The translations under genes and the position numbers were made by a program. Shown one piece after another: positions 44,021 to 52,783 of a stretch of DNA of 64,000 nucleotides. The stretch's first letter is position 1. Every line of letters begins with the position of its first letter. The notes beneath the pieces are model-generated. The model made no database searches. It was not told the DNA's origin and saw nothing but the letters and a program-made list of their open reading frames with translations. The stretch spans positions 1,050,448 to 1,114,447 of the forward strand of contig JAIZWK010000001.1 in the NCBI GenBank assembly GCA_021498095.1, in the 5' to 3' direction. The stretch is from Candidatus Harpocratesius repetitus. GTDB taxonomy: Archaea; Asgardarchaeota; Lokiarchaeia; Sigyniarchaeales; Promethearchaeaceae.

Positions 44021-45391
44021 TCAATCTTTGATCGATGGAATATACTCTATTTCGGAAAAGTATTTTACTTCTATTACTCCAGGAAAAGTTTGAATTTTTT
44101 GTACAATCTGGAATAGCCGAATAACTGAGCGAAAAGAAGCATGAAAAATAACGCCAACTCTGCCGAATGTGAGATAAACATCATTTATTTCCCGAAAAAC
44201 ACGAATATATTTGATAAATGAAGTTATTTGAGAGTTTTTTATACGAATTTGGAACAATATCAAACGGAAATTTGCACTCTCATGTAAATAACGAATAATA
44301 ATGGAAGTTATTAAAAAAATTGAAGTAATAATGATATAATTAATAGAAATCGGTTCGTTCCAGATGAACGTTCCAATATACAACCCGATTAATGGTTGTA
44401 ACACCGTCAGAACGGTATTCCATGAACCAAATCCGAGTTCATGACGGGGCCAGTTACTTGAAGAAATGATTTGAAACGTATAAGGTAGTAATGTACATAT
44501 AATTGCTATGCAAATGATAAAAGGATTAAGAATATATTGTGATATGTTTGGTAAATCTTCAAAAATAAATCGATGGGCTTCAAGTCCTGCAAGAGTTGTA
44601 CGATCGCTTATCCCTAAAATCAGCATTAAAATTACAAAAATCAAAGAACCAAAAAAATGAATTCCAATAAGTTTATAGAACGAACGAAGTAAGCGAATAT
44701 CTTTACGTGCCTTCTTTGGGACCTCCATTGGAAACAAAGCGGGAGGTAAAAGTTGAATTCCACGCAACGAATCTTGACTAATGTATACGGAATATAAAAT
44801 AAATGCTAAAATTGTGATTATAAGAATTAGAAATCCAAAAAAGCTCAAAGATGCGCTTGGAATGGATCCATAACTCAAAGTAATTGATACAATACCTGCA
44901 TTAAGCAGAAACAAGTAAATTATTTTGAATCCATCCATTTCTTCAGTTCTTTTTGCCCAATTAAGGATGGTTATGAAGAGAATGGGGAGCGAGTTAACTA
45001 TTATTGTGGTAAATATAACTCCAACAAGTTGAAAGCTCAAGTAATAAAAAGGAACCACGATTCCAACAATTAAAAATCCAAGAAATGATAGATAAAGAAA
45101 TTGATATTTACCACGAAAAAAGAAGCGATTTTTACCAAAATAGTAATTTTTCAATGAAATCCATACAAGCTTAGATAGTTTTCGTGCAGAAAGGTTTGGT
45201 GAAACTTTTTTTAAGTTTCGATAAATTCGGAACCATAGAATTAAAATTACAATAAATTCAAAAATTGTTGATAAAATGAATCTGGTAAATCCAGTGGTAA
45301 ATGGGCTGATTTCAGGGATAAATTTGATAAAAAGGGGCCCCAATCCTAAAGCTATATTCCCAATGATTAATAAAAGAAGGAAAATATTCAT
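44021..45391 (-). CDS. DMT/EamA-type transporter with C-terminal RAM-like domain
   Basis: A 456-residue protein. The first 375 residues have about ten membrane helices in two EamA halves (LLIIGNIALGLGPLFIKFIP at the start; GSWNTVLTVLQPLIGLYIG in the second half), the fold of drug/metabolite transporters. The last 60 residues (INDVYLTFGRVGVIFHASF, then VIEVKYFSEIEY) look like an Lrp/AsnC ligand-binding (RAM) or ACT-like domain. The fusion suggests transport gated by amino-acid binding. The adjacent gene (45452-45703) encodes a free RAM protein. A long hydrophilic loop separates the two membrane halves. Confidence 0.75.
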   Translation of the reverse strand: MNIFLLLLIIGNIALGLGPLFIKFIPEISPFTTGFTRFILSTIFEFIVILILWFRIYRNLKKVSPNLSARKLSKLVWISLKNYYFGKNRFFFRGKYQFLYLSFLGFLIVGIVVPFYYLSFQLVGVIFTTIIVNSLPILFITILNWAKRTEEMDGFKIIYLFLLNAGIVSITLSYGSIPSASLSFFGFLILIITILAFILYSVYISQDSLRGIQLLPPALFPMEVPKKARKDIRLLRSFYKLIGIHFFGSLIFVILMLILGISDRTTLAGLEAHRFIFEDLPNISQYILNPFIICIAIICTLLPYTFQIISSSNWPRHELGFGSWNTVLTVLQPLIGLYIGTFIWNEPISINYIIITSIFLITSIIIRYLHESANFRLILFQIRIKNSQITSFIKYIRVFREINDVYLTFGRVGVIFHASFRSVIRLFQIVQKIQTFPGVIEVKYFSEIEYIPSIKD

Positions 45392-45451
45392 TTTTTTTCA
45401 CATCATTGTAAAAACTTTCAAGAAAAGAATCTCAAAATTAAAAAAGAATGA

Positions 45452-45703
45452 TTATTTTAGTGTAAACTTCTTAACAACTACTTGCGTGTAGGTTTCTTGA
45501 ATTCCGGGTAAATTGTCAATATGTTTGCTGTACAATTCATAAATACCATCTGTATCTTCAACTTCAATTTCAATCATTCCATTATAATCCCCTGTTAAAC
45601 GATAATATGCCTTTATTTGTGGGATCTTCAACAAATAATTTTGCACTTCATCGCGCTTATTGCGCTCAATTTGAAGAAAACAAAAAGCGGTTAATTTACC
45701 CAT
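45452..45703 (-). CDS. Stand-alone Lrp/AsnC ligand-binding (RAM) domain protein
   Basis: An 83-residue RAM-domain protein without the helix-turn-helix of Lrp: KLTAFCFLQIERNKRDEVQN, then KAYYRLTGDYNGMIEIEVED and PGIQETYTQVVVKKF. Such free domains form amino-acid-binding oligomers. It lies 60 bases upstream of the transporter gene that carries a similar C-terminal domain. The start is ATG with the start-proximal sequence matching RAM domains from the first residue. Confidence 0.85.
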   Translation of the reverse strand: MGKLTAFCFLQIERNKRDEVQNYLLKIPQIKAYYRLTGDYNGMIEIEVEDTDGIYELYSKHIDNLPGIQETYTQVVVKKFTLK

Positions 45704-45748
45704 TTTTTTCTCTAATTACATTAGTATTCTAAATTCAAAAACTTTTTT

Positions 45749-46294
45749 CTATATAAGATCATGATTTTTCTTGAGTTTTTTATGCTTATCGAGAAATTTT
45801 TTTAATTTTTCGTCCATTTGATTACGAAGCTCTGAATCGTAAAAGGTTGCTAATTCTTGTTGAGCTTTTGGGTAATATTGATTATTGAGCAATTCTTCTT
45901 TTCGAGAAAAGTATTCGAGCAATAAGCTTAAATTTTCGTCCATTATGTGAGCTGAGATCGAAGGAGATTCAAGCAATCGCAGAATTTTCATCAAGAGATC
46001 TAAAAAATGATAGGAATAGCCTAAAACCGCTTTTTTTATTGCTTTTTTTTTAGGTTCTTTTTTGTAATCAATATTGTTGTATTTTTGCAAGATTTTATTG
46101 AGAATTTGATTATATTTTCGACTATATTCAATAATGTACTCATGAAAGCCATTTAATGCTATTTTATCTTCTTGTACATCGGATAATTGGAAATTTTTCA
46201 CTTTCTCTGAAATAATTTGCTCCAATTGATGTAGAGATTCAAAAGATGGGGATGAGGAATTCACGTTTAAATAAATATTAGGGAGAATGTTCAT
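45749..46294 (-). CDS. Hypothetical helical protein
   Basis: A 181-residue, mostly helical and Lys-rich protein (FESLHQLEQIISEKVKNFQL, YHFLDLLMKILRLLESP, KLKKFLDKHKKLKKNHDLI) without membrane segments or metal motifs. I recognise no family. It lies on the minus strand just upstream of the RAM gene (45-base gap) and diverges from the methyltransferase at 46417, so it may open a small operon with the RAM protein and transporter. Confidence 0.6.
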   Translation of the reverse strand: MNILPNIYLNVNSSSPSFESLHQLEQIISEKVKNFQLSDVQEDKIALNGFHEYIIEYSRKYNQILNKILQKYNNIDYKKEPKKKAIKKAVLGYSYHFLDLLMKILRLLESPSISAHIMDENLSLLLEYFSRKEELLNNQYYPKAQQELATFYDSELRNQMDEKLKKFLDKHKKLKKNHDLI

Positions 46295-46416
46295 AAATGC
46301 ATTTGGTTTTTAAATTATTGGCCAAGTTATATACCGAAAATATGTTCATATTACATACGATTATATGATTATTGTTATTTTTATGCTTTATATTAGATTT
46401 GAGGACTAGACATCCA

Positions 46417-48894
46417 ATGATTGGTGAAAATTCCGGTTCGTTAACAGAAGTTCATATTTTAGAACAGTTTGAATTAAGAAAGGAGATTGTTGGGTTTGAA
46501 TTTACTAAGAAACGATTTACGGAATTCTTTCACGAAAACTTAAAAATTGTAAAAGCAGAATTACTTGCATTTTTTAGTCAAAATCCTGCAATCTTTTCCA
46601 GAAATAGTGAATTAAAGGAATTTTTAATTCGTGAAACGGATCTTTCTCCAGATCATGAAGAATTTTTGGTTCAAGCCGTTGAAATTGGTGCTTTTTTCAT
46701 TTTAAGTAAGCTTTTTACATATGAACTAATTCGGCAACAGGTAAGATCTTCCTATTCAATTATTCTTCCTCCTGTTTATTCGAACAAAAATTCTGAGCGC
46801 TTTCAGAACCAAATCATACAAAACTATCGAAAGATTATGGATCTTTTTGAATTTGCTCCAATTTTCGCAATTAATCCTTTCATCAATTCATTTGATTTTT
46901 CTCCTTCTTTAATTTGTACATTAAAGGATTTCATTCATAAATTGCAGATGATGAATCTTCACCAGCTTAGCTTGGATTCATTCGGCTCGCTATTTCAAGA
47001 TTTAATTCCCGCTATGGATCGAAAATTGCTTGGTCAAATTTATACACCCCCTGAAATCGCTGAATTTATGGCCAAATTAGCCATAAGAAATCCTGGAGAT
47101 GTCATTTTAGATCCTGCTTGTGGATGCGGTAGTTTACTCTTACAGAGTTATCGTCGTTTATTTTCTTTACAACGAAAGGCAGATCCGAATTTATTGCATG
47201 AAAAAGTCCTTCATCAACTATGGGGAATTGAAATCAACGTGTTTCCCGCCTATATATCCATGCTTTCTTTGTCTTTTTTGAATTTAGCGACCATAACTGA
47301 ATTTGTTGGAGTTTTATTAGAAGACTTTCTCCAATTGGGTCCATTGAATACTTATATGGTTAAATCCAAGAATTTACAATCTGGAGACACCATTTCCCGT
47401 ATTCTTCCTTCTTATTTTGATGTAATCATTGCAAATCCCCCATATATAAAACAGGAAAAAATACCCCGCAAAAAAATCATGATGAAGCAGTTACCTGAAT
47501 TTGCAACCCAAAGAATTCAGCATAATGTAATAAAATCAAATCTTGATTCAAAAAAAAACGTAAAGAAACTTAAATTAGAGTTATCTGGAAAGACTGATTA
47601 TTATGGCTTCTTTTTATGGTATAGTGCTTACTTTCTCAAAGAAGGAGGGCGTTTATGTTTCATCATTCCAAATAAATGGATGGATGTGAAATATGGAGAA
47701 AAAATTAAAGCCTTTCTTATGGAAAATTTTCAGATTCGGGCAATTATTAGCTTTGATCAAAATATTTTTAGATCCGCACAAGTTTCAACTGCAATTCTCG
47801 TTGCAGATAGATGTTCATCCCAAAAACAGCGCGAAGCAACTATTGTACAATTTATTCGATTACAAAATAAAAATGCAATTCCATCTGTCTTGAAATTGGT
47901 TAACTCTACGAAAAATAATAAAGATTTCAATCAAATAAGGAGATTAACTCAAGAAAAATCAAATTCATATTTTTTTGATAATTCCATACAAGGAATTTCG
48001 AGAACTGCTGTTTTACAGAAATCGCTTCTACCAGTTGAAAAGTGGTCCATGAAATATCTGTATCAAAGTCATTTTTCACAGATTCTCTCGAATCGAAAAT
48101 TAATCTCCTTAGATAACCGTATTTTTTGCAGAGTTGTGGGTGGAATCAAAACAGGTGCGAATGATTTTTTCTTCCCATCCAAAGATATCTTGAACCACTT
48201 TAGAATTCCTTCTGAATTTTTGAAACCTGGAATTCGTTCTGGTCGCAATTTGCCTTCAACTTTTCTTATTCAAGAATCTATTAACCCATTTATTTCCATT
48301 CCTCCTGAAATCGAAGTTAATGATGAATCTAGGATTAGTGAATATATTCGATTTGGGCAAGATATTTGTCATTATCCTGATCGTCCTTCACTTCATTGGA
48401 AACCTTGGTATTCTATACCAGAAACACAGCAAGATTCTCCTGATATTTTATTTCTTCGACATATTGATAAGAGTTTTCGGGCTTATTGGAATAAAATTGG
48501 CGCGATAGTAGCTGATGGAATACGAGGGATTCAAGTATTAGATGATGAATGGTTGCTCTTTCTTTTAGGTGTTTGTAATTCTACATTTTTTTATTGGCAA
48601 GCTCACATGTTAGGTCGTTGGGAAGGTCAAGGCGACTTGCAGTTATTAGTTTATGAATTACGTCGATTTCTCGTTCCTAACATGGGAGAAATTACAATTG
48701 ATCAGAAAAATCAAGTAATTCAAGCAATGAAAAATATTTTACAAAATTCTCCCCAGATTGATCAAGTAACTGAGCAGCAGCAAGAAATATTAGATCGTGC
48801 CGTATTAAATTGTTTGGATTTAGAAGCTGAATATTCTTTACTAATTAAAGAAACACAAATGATGGAACAGAAAAGATTATCAAAAGGGCTTTAA
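46417..48894 (+). CDS. TaqI/Eco57I-like N6-adenine DNA methyltransferase
   Basis: A protein of 825 residues from the ATG at 46417; an earlier TTG at 46372 would add a hydrophobic leader that looks non-native. GQIYTPPEIAEFMAKLA precedes motif I DPACGCGSLLLQS (about residue 231) and motif IV is IIANPPYIKQEK (about 338). The C-terminal part (GGIKTGANDFFF, FLKPGIRSGRNLPST, GNF-like ALGVCNSTFFYWQ segment) is the TaqI-type specificity domain. No PD-ExK nuclease or helicase is evident. It is followed by a Dam-like methyltransferase on the same strand 63 bases downstream. Confidence 0.85.
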   Translation: MIGENSGSLTEVHILEQFELRKEIVGFEFTKKRFTEFFHENLKIVKAELLAFFSQNPAIFSRNSELKEFLIRETDLSPDHEEFLVQAVEIGAFFILSKLFTYELIRQQVRSSYSIILPPVYSNKNSERFQNQIIQNYRKIMDLFEFAPIFAINPFINSFDFSPSLICTLKDFIHKLQMMNLHQLSLDSFGSLFQDLIPAMDRKLLGQIYTPPEIAEFMAKLAIRNPGDVILDPACGCGSLLLQSYRRLFSLQRKADPNLLHEKVLHQLWGIEINVFPAYISMLSLSFLNLATITEFVGVLLEDFLQLGPLNTYMVKSKNLQSGDTISRILPSYFDVIIANPPYIKQEKIPRKKIMMKQLPEFATQRIQHNVIKSNLDSKKNVKKLKLELSGKTDYYGFFLWYSAYFLKEGGRLCFIIPNKWMDVKYGEKIKAFLMENFQIRAIISFDQNIFRSAQVSTAILVADRCSSQKQREATIVQFIRLQNKNAIPSVLKLVNSTKNNKDFNQIRRLTQEKSNSYFFDNSIQGISRTAVLQKSLLPVEKWSMKYLYQSHFSQILSNRKLISLDNRIFCRVVGGIKTGANDFFFPSKDILNHFRIPSEFLKPGIRSGRNLPSTFLIQESINPFISIPPEIEVNDESRISEYIRFGQDICHYPDRPSLHWKPWYSIPETQQDSPDILFLRHIDKSFRAYWNKIGAIVADGIRGIQVLDDEWLLFLLGVCNSTFFYWQAHMLGRWEGQGDLQLLVYELRRFLVPNMGEITIDQKNQVIQAMKNILQNSPQIDQVTEQQQEILDRAVLNCLDLEAEYSLLIKETQMMEQKRLSKGL

Positions 48895-48957
48895 ATTCTC
48901 TTCATTATTAATATATTATTCAAAAAGTATATCTATAGAAGGAATGCATTAAAAAAC

Positions 48958-49872
48958 ATGGAACTTACAGAATTTGTTGATGATAATAAAGAAAAGAGAA
49001 CTCAAAATTCTGTACTTATTGAAAAGAGAATTAAGAATAGAAAATTCAAAAAAATTGTTGGTAATCCTCATCCCTTCCTTAAATGGGCTGGAGGGAAAAG
49101 GCAATTAATAGAACAATATGATGAATACCTTCCTAATGATATTGAAGAATATATTGAACCATTTGTTGGTGGAGGTGCAATGTTTTTCTATTTGCTTCCA
49201 GATTTCGCTATACTAATTGATAATAACCCTGTTTTAATAAATACCTACAATGTCATCAAGAATAATGTGAATGAACTACTAAAACTATTAGAAAAGCATG
49301 AAAATAACTCTGAATATTATTATAATATAAGAAGCTTAGACAGACATCCTGATTTTGATAAATTATCAGATATAGAAAAAGCATCCAGGACAATTTATTT
49401 AAATCGTTGTTGTTATAATGGATTATATCGAGTCAATAAAAAAGGGCAATTTAATGTACCATTTGGGCGATATAAAAATCCCATTTTTTGTGATAAGGAA
49501 AATTTACTCGCTGTTCACCAATCTCTGCAAAATGTCGAATTAATTTGTGATTCTTTTGAAAAGGTAACAGAATTTGCTACAGAAAATTCTTTTATTTATA
49601 TGGATCCTCCATATGTTCCAATTTCTGATACTGCAAGTTTTACTAGTTATACTAAAGAAGATTTTGGAAAGGAACAGCAAATTAAATTGAAAAAAGTATT
49701 TGAAACTTTGGATAAAAAAGGGAGCAAGGTAATGCTAAGTAATTCTTACTGTGAGTTCATTTTAGATTTATATGAAAAATATAAAATTAAAATTGTATAT
49801 GCAACCAGAGCAATAAACAGTAATGCTAGCAAACGTGGAAAAATAAAAGAGATATTGATTTTAAATTACTAA
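48958..49872 (+). CDS. Dam-family (D12 class) N6-adenine DNA methyltransferase
   Basis: A 304-residue methyltransferase. Motif X/I is HPFLKWAGGKRQLIEQY (FLKWAGGK at residues 40-47), followed by EYIEPFVGGGAMFFYLLP. The middle LNRCCYNGLYRVNKKGQFNV is the DNA-contact region, and the catalytic motif is YMDPPYVPIS. This matches Dam and MboI/DpnII-type enzymes, which methylate adenine, often in GATC. The first 35 residues are a basic polar extension. No cognate nuclease is next to it, so it may be an orphan. Recognition sequence is not predictable here. Confidence 0.88.
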   Translation: MELTEFVDDNKEKRTQNSVLIEKRIKNRKFKKIVGNPHPFLKWAGGKRQLIEQYDEYLPNDIEEYIEPFVGGGAMFFYLLPDFAILIDNNPVLINTYNVIKNNVNELLKLLEKHENNSEYYYNIRSLDRHPDFDKLSDIEKASRTIYLNRCCYNGLYRVNKKGQFNVPFGRYKNPIFCDKENLLAVHQSLQNVELICDSFEKVTEFATENSFIYMDPPYVPISDTASFTSYTKEDFGKEQQIKLKKVFETLDKKGSKVMLSNSYCEFILDLYEKYKIKIVYATRAINSNASKRGKIKEILILNY

Positions 49873-50030
49873 ACAATAAAAAGCTCCGGATATATCTGAA
49901 GTTAATTCATTCTACTCGTATTTTTGTTAATTTCAAATGCACGAAAGATTAATAAGTATTTCTCTCTTAATTAATCAAAAATTGTTTTTTCTATGACAAA
50001 ATAGATTAAAGATTAAATAAAAGTGATTAA

Positions 50031-50975
50031 ATGAATCAAGAAATGATTAAAAATAAAATAAATTCAATAATAAAAAAGAGAAGATTTTTAAAAAAAAACT
50101 GGATAATCTTCTTTATTCTCGGAACTTCATTAATTTTGTTCCCTCTCGGAGTAATTGACGGAAATATTTTTTCAAAATCGAAATTACCTAAAGAATTTCA
50201 CCTTTACTATGGGTTTTGGGGTGCTGAATTCATCGTAGAAAATCAATATATCTTACGAAATGATTTACAGGAAATGTGGGATACTAATTATACTTCTGAT
50301 TACCGATGGCAATCAGTTGCACATCTATTCTTAGATTTTTCCTATATCTCGGATGGAAAATATACTTGCTCAGTTGAATTTAAAATATTGAATATTACAA
50401 GACACGGTTCACTGATATATGATTTATTTCAAAATCTTTTTTACATGCAAGATAACGCCAGTAATGGTGTCTATGTTCCACTCTTCTTTAAAATTTCTCA
50501 AGTTCATCAAGATCAAGAGATCTTTTGTTCAAGGGACGCCACATCAAATATTTTTATACAAGATATTCACTATAATGGAATAAATGACTCTGTTAAAGGA
50601 TTAGATTATACTTTTTATGATGAAAATATCTATTTATCAAAAGTGGATGTATTTTCTAATTCAATCCTGTATTATGATAATTTGAATGGATTTTTACTTT
50701 CTGGTAATTTACCTTTCAATTGTTTTGAAAACTTTTGTCAGTTAGCAATTCCTACTTTTAACCGTACTAATTTTAGCGCAAATCCAGAATTAAAATTAGC
50801 AGATACTAATTTAAAATTCTCAATTTCCAATCTTGATGATGACCTGAACTCACTAAATTCACCAAATGGAAATTTAGAAATTGTGATTTTTATTATTGCA
50901 GGAATTCTTGTTGGAGTTCCTATAATTGTAGTAATAAAAAAATCATATCAAAATAGGAAAAAAAACTTTAATTAA
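50031..50975 (+). CDS. Hypothetical membrane-anchored extracellular protein
   Basis: A 314-residue protein with a hydrophobic segment near residues 24-44 (WIIFFILGTSLILFPLGVID) and another at 283-305 (LEIVIFIIAGILVGVPIIVV) ending in a basic tail. The region between, about 240 residues rich in aromatics and Asn, would be extracytoplasmic. I recognise no domain. It is a single gene on the plus strand between the Dam-like gene and the Hsp20 cluster. Confidence 0.55.
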   Translation: MNQEMIKNKINSIIKKRRFLKKNWIIFFILGTSLILFPLGVIDGNIFSKSKLPKEFHLYYGFWGAEFIVENQYILRNDLQEMWDTNYTSDYRWQSVAHLFLDFSYISDGKYTCSVEFKILNITRHGSLIYDLFQNLFYMQDNASNGVYVPLFFKISQVHQDQEIFCSRDATSNIFIQDIHYNGINDSVKGLDYTFYDENIYLSKVDVFSNSILYYDNLNGFLLSGNLPFNCFENFCQLAIPTFNRTNFSANPELKLADTNLKFSISNLDDDLNSLNSPNGNLEIVIFIIAGILVGVPIIVVIKKSYQNRKKNFN

Positions 50976-51202
50976 ATGATTTTTTAGTTTTTTTCAATTT
51001 TTTTAATGCTTCTGTGAAATGTGGATGAATAAATTCCTATTTTTGCTTTTCTTAATAAAATGGATACTTTTCCTTATTATCTGCTTTTTCTTAAGATGGA
51101 AATTTGATAGTTCTATCATTTTTTTCAAATATGAAATCTTGATAATATAAAATTGTTTTAAAAAGAGTTTTGAAAAAATTTCTTATTATTAAATTCCAAA
51201 AG

Positions 51203-51211
51203 CTTTAAATA
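51203..51211 (+). promoter_or_regulatory. TATA box of the hsp20 cluster
   Basis: CTTTAAATA lies 90 bases before the first hsp20 ATG. With typical archaeal spacing, initiation would be near 51233, just before the palindrome at 51240-51256. The region 50976-51300 holds no gene. Confidence 0.5.
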
Positions 51212-51239
51212 CTCATTTTGACTTTAGTTATTCAGAGAT

Positions 51240-51256
51240 GACAACTTAAAGTTGTC
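51240..51256. promoter_or_regulatory. Perfect palindromic operator candidate at the hsp20 start site
   Basis: GACAACTT-A-AAGTTGTC is a perfect 8-bp inverted repeat around one base. Located a few bases past the predicted initiation site, it is where archaeal repressors such as the heat-shock regulator Phr block polymerase. The sequence is seen; the regulator is inferred. Confidence 0.5.
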
Positions 51257-51300
51257 TTTAACAAAATATGGAAAATTAAAAAATAAATCAGGTGAGCAAC

Positions 51301-51654
51301 ATGACTGACAGTAATGAAAACACAAAAAATCAATCCGAAATTGCTTCAAAAGATGAATTTCGACCTAAATACCGAATTACTCCAAAATACGGAGTTTATA
51401 CAGAAGATGATAAAGTCATTCTCCAGATCGCAATTCCAGGGGTTAAAAAAGAGAATATTCATATGAAAGCTCTTAAAGATTACTTCACACTTCGTGCACA
51501 GCGTGATGAAAATACAGTGTACATGTTAGATTTAGACTTTGGGGTCAAAATTGAACCCGAAAAAACTTCCTCACGTTATGAAGAGGGATTACTTCGACTT
51601 GAATTCAAGAGATTCAATCCTTTGGAACATGCATACAATGTTCCAATTCAATAA
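51301..51654 (+). CDS. Small heat-shock protein (Hsp20/alpha-crystallin), copy 1
   Basis: A 117-residue alpha-crystallin-domain chaperone: YRITPKYGVYTEDDKVILQI, AIPGVKKENIHMKAL, and RYEEGLLRLEFKRF matching the beta strands of the domain; GVKIEPEKTSSRYEEGLL is the usual turn before the last strand. The start is ATG 51301 because GGTGA lies 7 bases upstream as in the two following genes (GTG 51292 is less likely). The C-terminal IxI anchor is weak. It is first of three tandem paralogues. Confidence 0.8.
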   Translation: MTDSNENTKNQSEIASKDEFRPKYRITPKYGVYTEDDKVILQIAIPGVKKENIHMKALKDYFTLRAQRDENTVYMLDLDFGVKIEPEKTSSRYEEGLLRLEFKRFNPLEHAYNVPIQ

Positions 51655-51733
51655 TCTTTTTTCTTATCATGCACCCTTATAAATTCATAGAAATCTAAAA
51701 TATAAAATACAAACAATCAACAGGTGAAGAAAA

Positions 51734-52093
51734 ATGGCATTAGTAGAAAATGAAAAAAGTCAAGCTATGCAAAAATCCGAAAATCAAGAAGAAAAAGATG
51801 AAATTTACTATCGTGTCTTCCCAGACATGAGACGTCGAATTAATTATGAAGATAATACTATCTATATCGAAGTTTCGCTTCCTGGAGTTAAAAAGGAAGA
51901 TATTACACTTAAAGCCTTACCTACTTGGTTCCACTTAGTAGGAAAGCGTGGTCATATGGAATATTCCGCCAATCAATCATTTGGTGCAGAAATTGTACCT
52001 GAGAAGACTGAAGCAAAATATGACAATGGATTACTCCAAATAACAGCTCACATCCGAGATCCAATGGATGATGCAAAAGAAATCGAGCTTTAA
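51734..52093 (+). CDS. Small heat-shock protein (Hsp20/alpha-crystallin), copy 2
   Basis: A 119-residue Hsp20-like protein with YRVFPDMRRRINYEDNTIYI, EVSLPGVKKEDITLKAL and KYDNGLLQITAHIRDPMDDA. GGTGA precedes the ATG. The N-terminal 20 residues are Gln/Glu/Lys-rich and disordered-looking. Compared with copy 1 the A/LPGVKKEDI motif is closer to the family consensus. The gap from copy 1 is 79 bases. Confidence 0.8.
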   Translation: MALVENEKSQAMQKSENQEEKDEIYYRVFPDMRRRINYEDNTIYIEVSLPGVKKEDITLKALPTWFHLVGKRGHMEYSANQSFGAEIVPEKTEAKYDNGLLQITAHIRDPMDDAKEIEL

Positions 52094-52191
52094 TTCTCTT
52101 TAATCTTTTTTTATCGAAAATTTTCAGTAAATTACACAACAAATGAAATAATACAATAATATTGAAAAAATAATAAAAAAGGTGATAAAAA

Positions 52192-52557
52192 ATGTCAATG
52201 GTGGAAAAAAAGGAAGATATGGTGGAAAAAAAAGATGATATCAAAGAAAATGAAGAATCTAAAATCAAATATCGGATTAGACCAACTCGTTACATTAACT
52301 ATGATTGTGTAGATAATTCTTGGGAGATGGAATTTCATTTACCTGGTGTAGCAAAAGAGAATGTCAAATTTAAAATCCTAAAAGATGCATATTCATTAGA
52401 AGCAACTCGTGATCAAGCCCTTTACCATACAAGTGAATATTTGCCATTTGAAATTGATTTAGATAGTGTAAAAGCGGAGTATAATAACGGACTTTTATAT
52501 GTTTCTGGAAAGATTAAGGACCCCATGGCAGATGCTGTCGAAATTAAGTTAGATTAA
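52192..52557 (+). CDS. Small heat-shock protein (Hsp20/alpha-crystallin), copy 3
   Basis: A 121-residue paralogue with YRIRPTRYINYDCVDNSWEM, EFHLPGVAKENVKFKIL and EYNNGLLYVSGKIKDPMADA. GGTGA lies before the ATG. The first 25 residues repeat a MVEKKEDMVEKKDD charged motif. All three proteins share the strand order and the DPM.DA tail (copies 2 and 3), indicating local duplication. The following 226 bases show no gene. Confidence 0.8.
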   Translation: MSMVEKKEDMVEKKDDIKENEESKIKYRIRPTRYINYDCVDNSWEMEFHLPGVAKENVKFKILKDAYSLEATRDQALYHTSEYLPFEIDLDSVKAEYNNGLLYVSGKIKDPMADAVEIKLD

Positions 52558-52783
52558 GCTAGATTAAGTTAGATCAAGTATTTTTCTAAAATTTCAAAAA
52601 TCAATTTTTTCTTCTTTTTTATTTATCCCTTTATTTATTTAGTTTTGGCAAGATTTAGTGAATTTAATTGTACCTTTTGGTCAGAAAATAGAAAAATAAT
52701 TAAGATTTCCGCATTTTATTTAAATATCAAAATTCCTTAATATGTAATAAGGAAAATTCTAAAATTCTTTGGAGAATACATTT

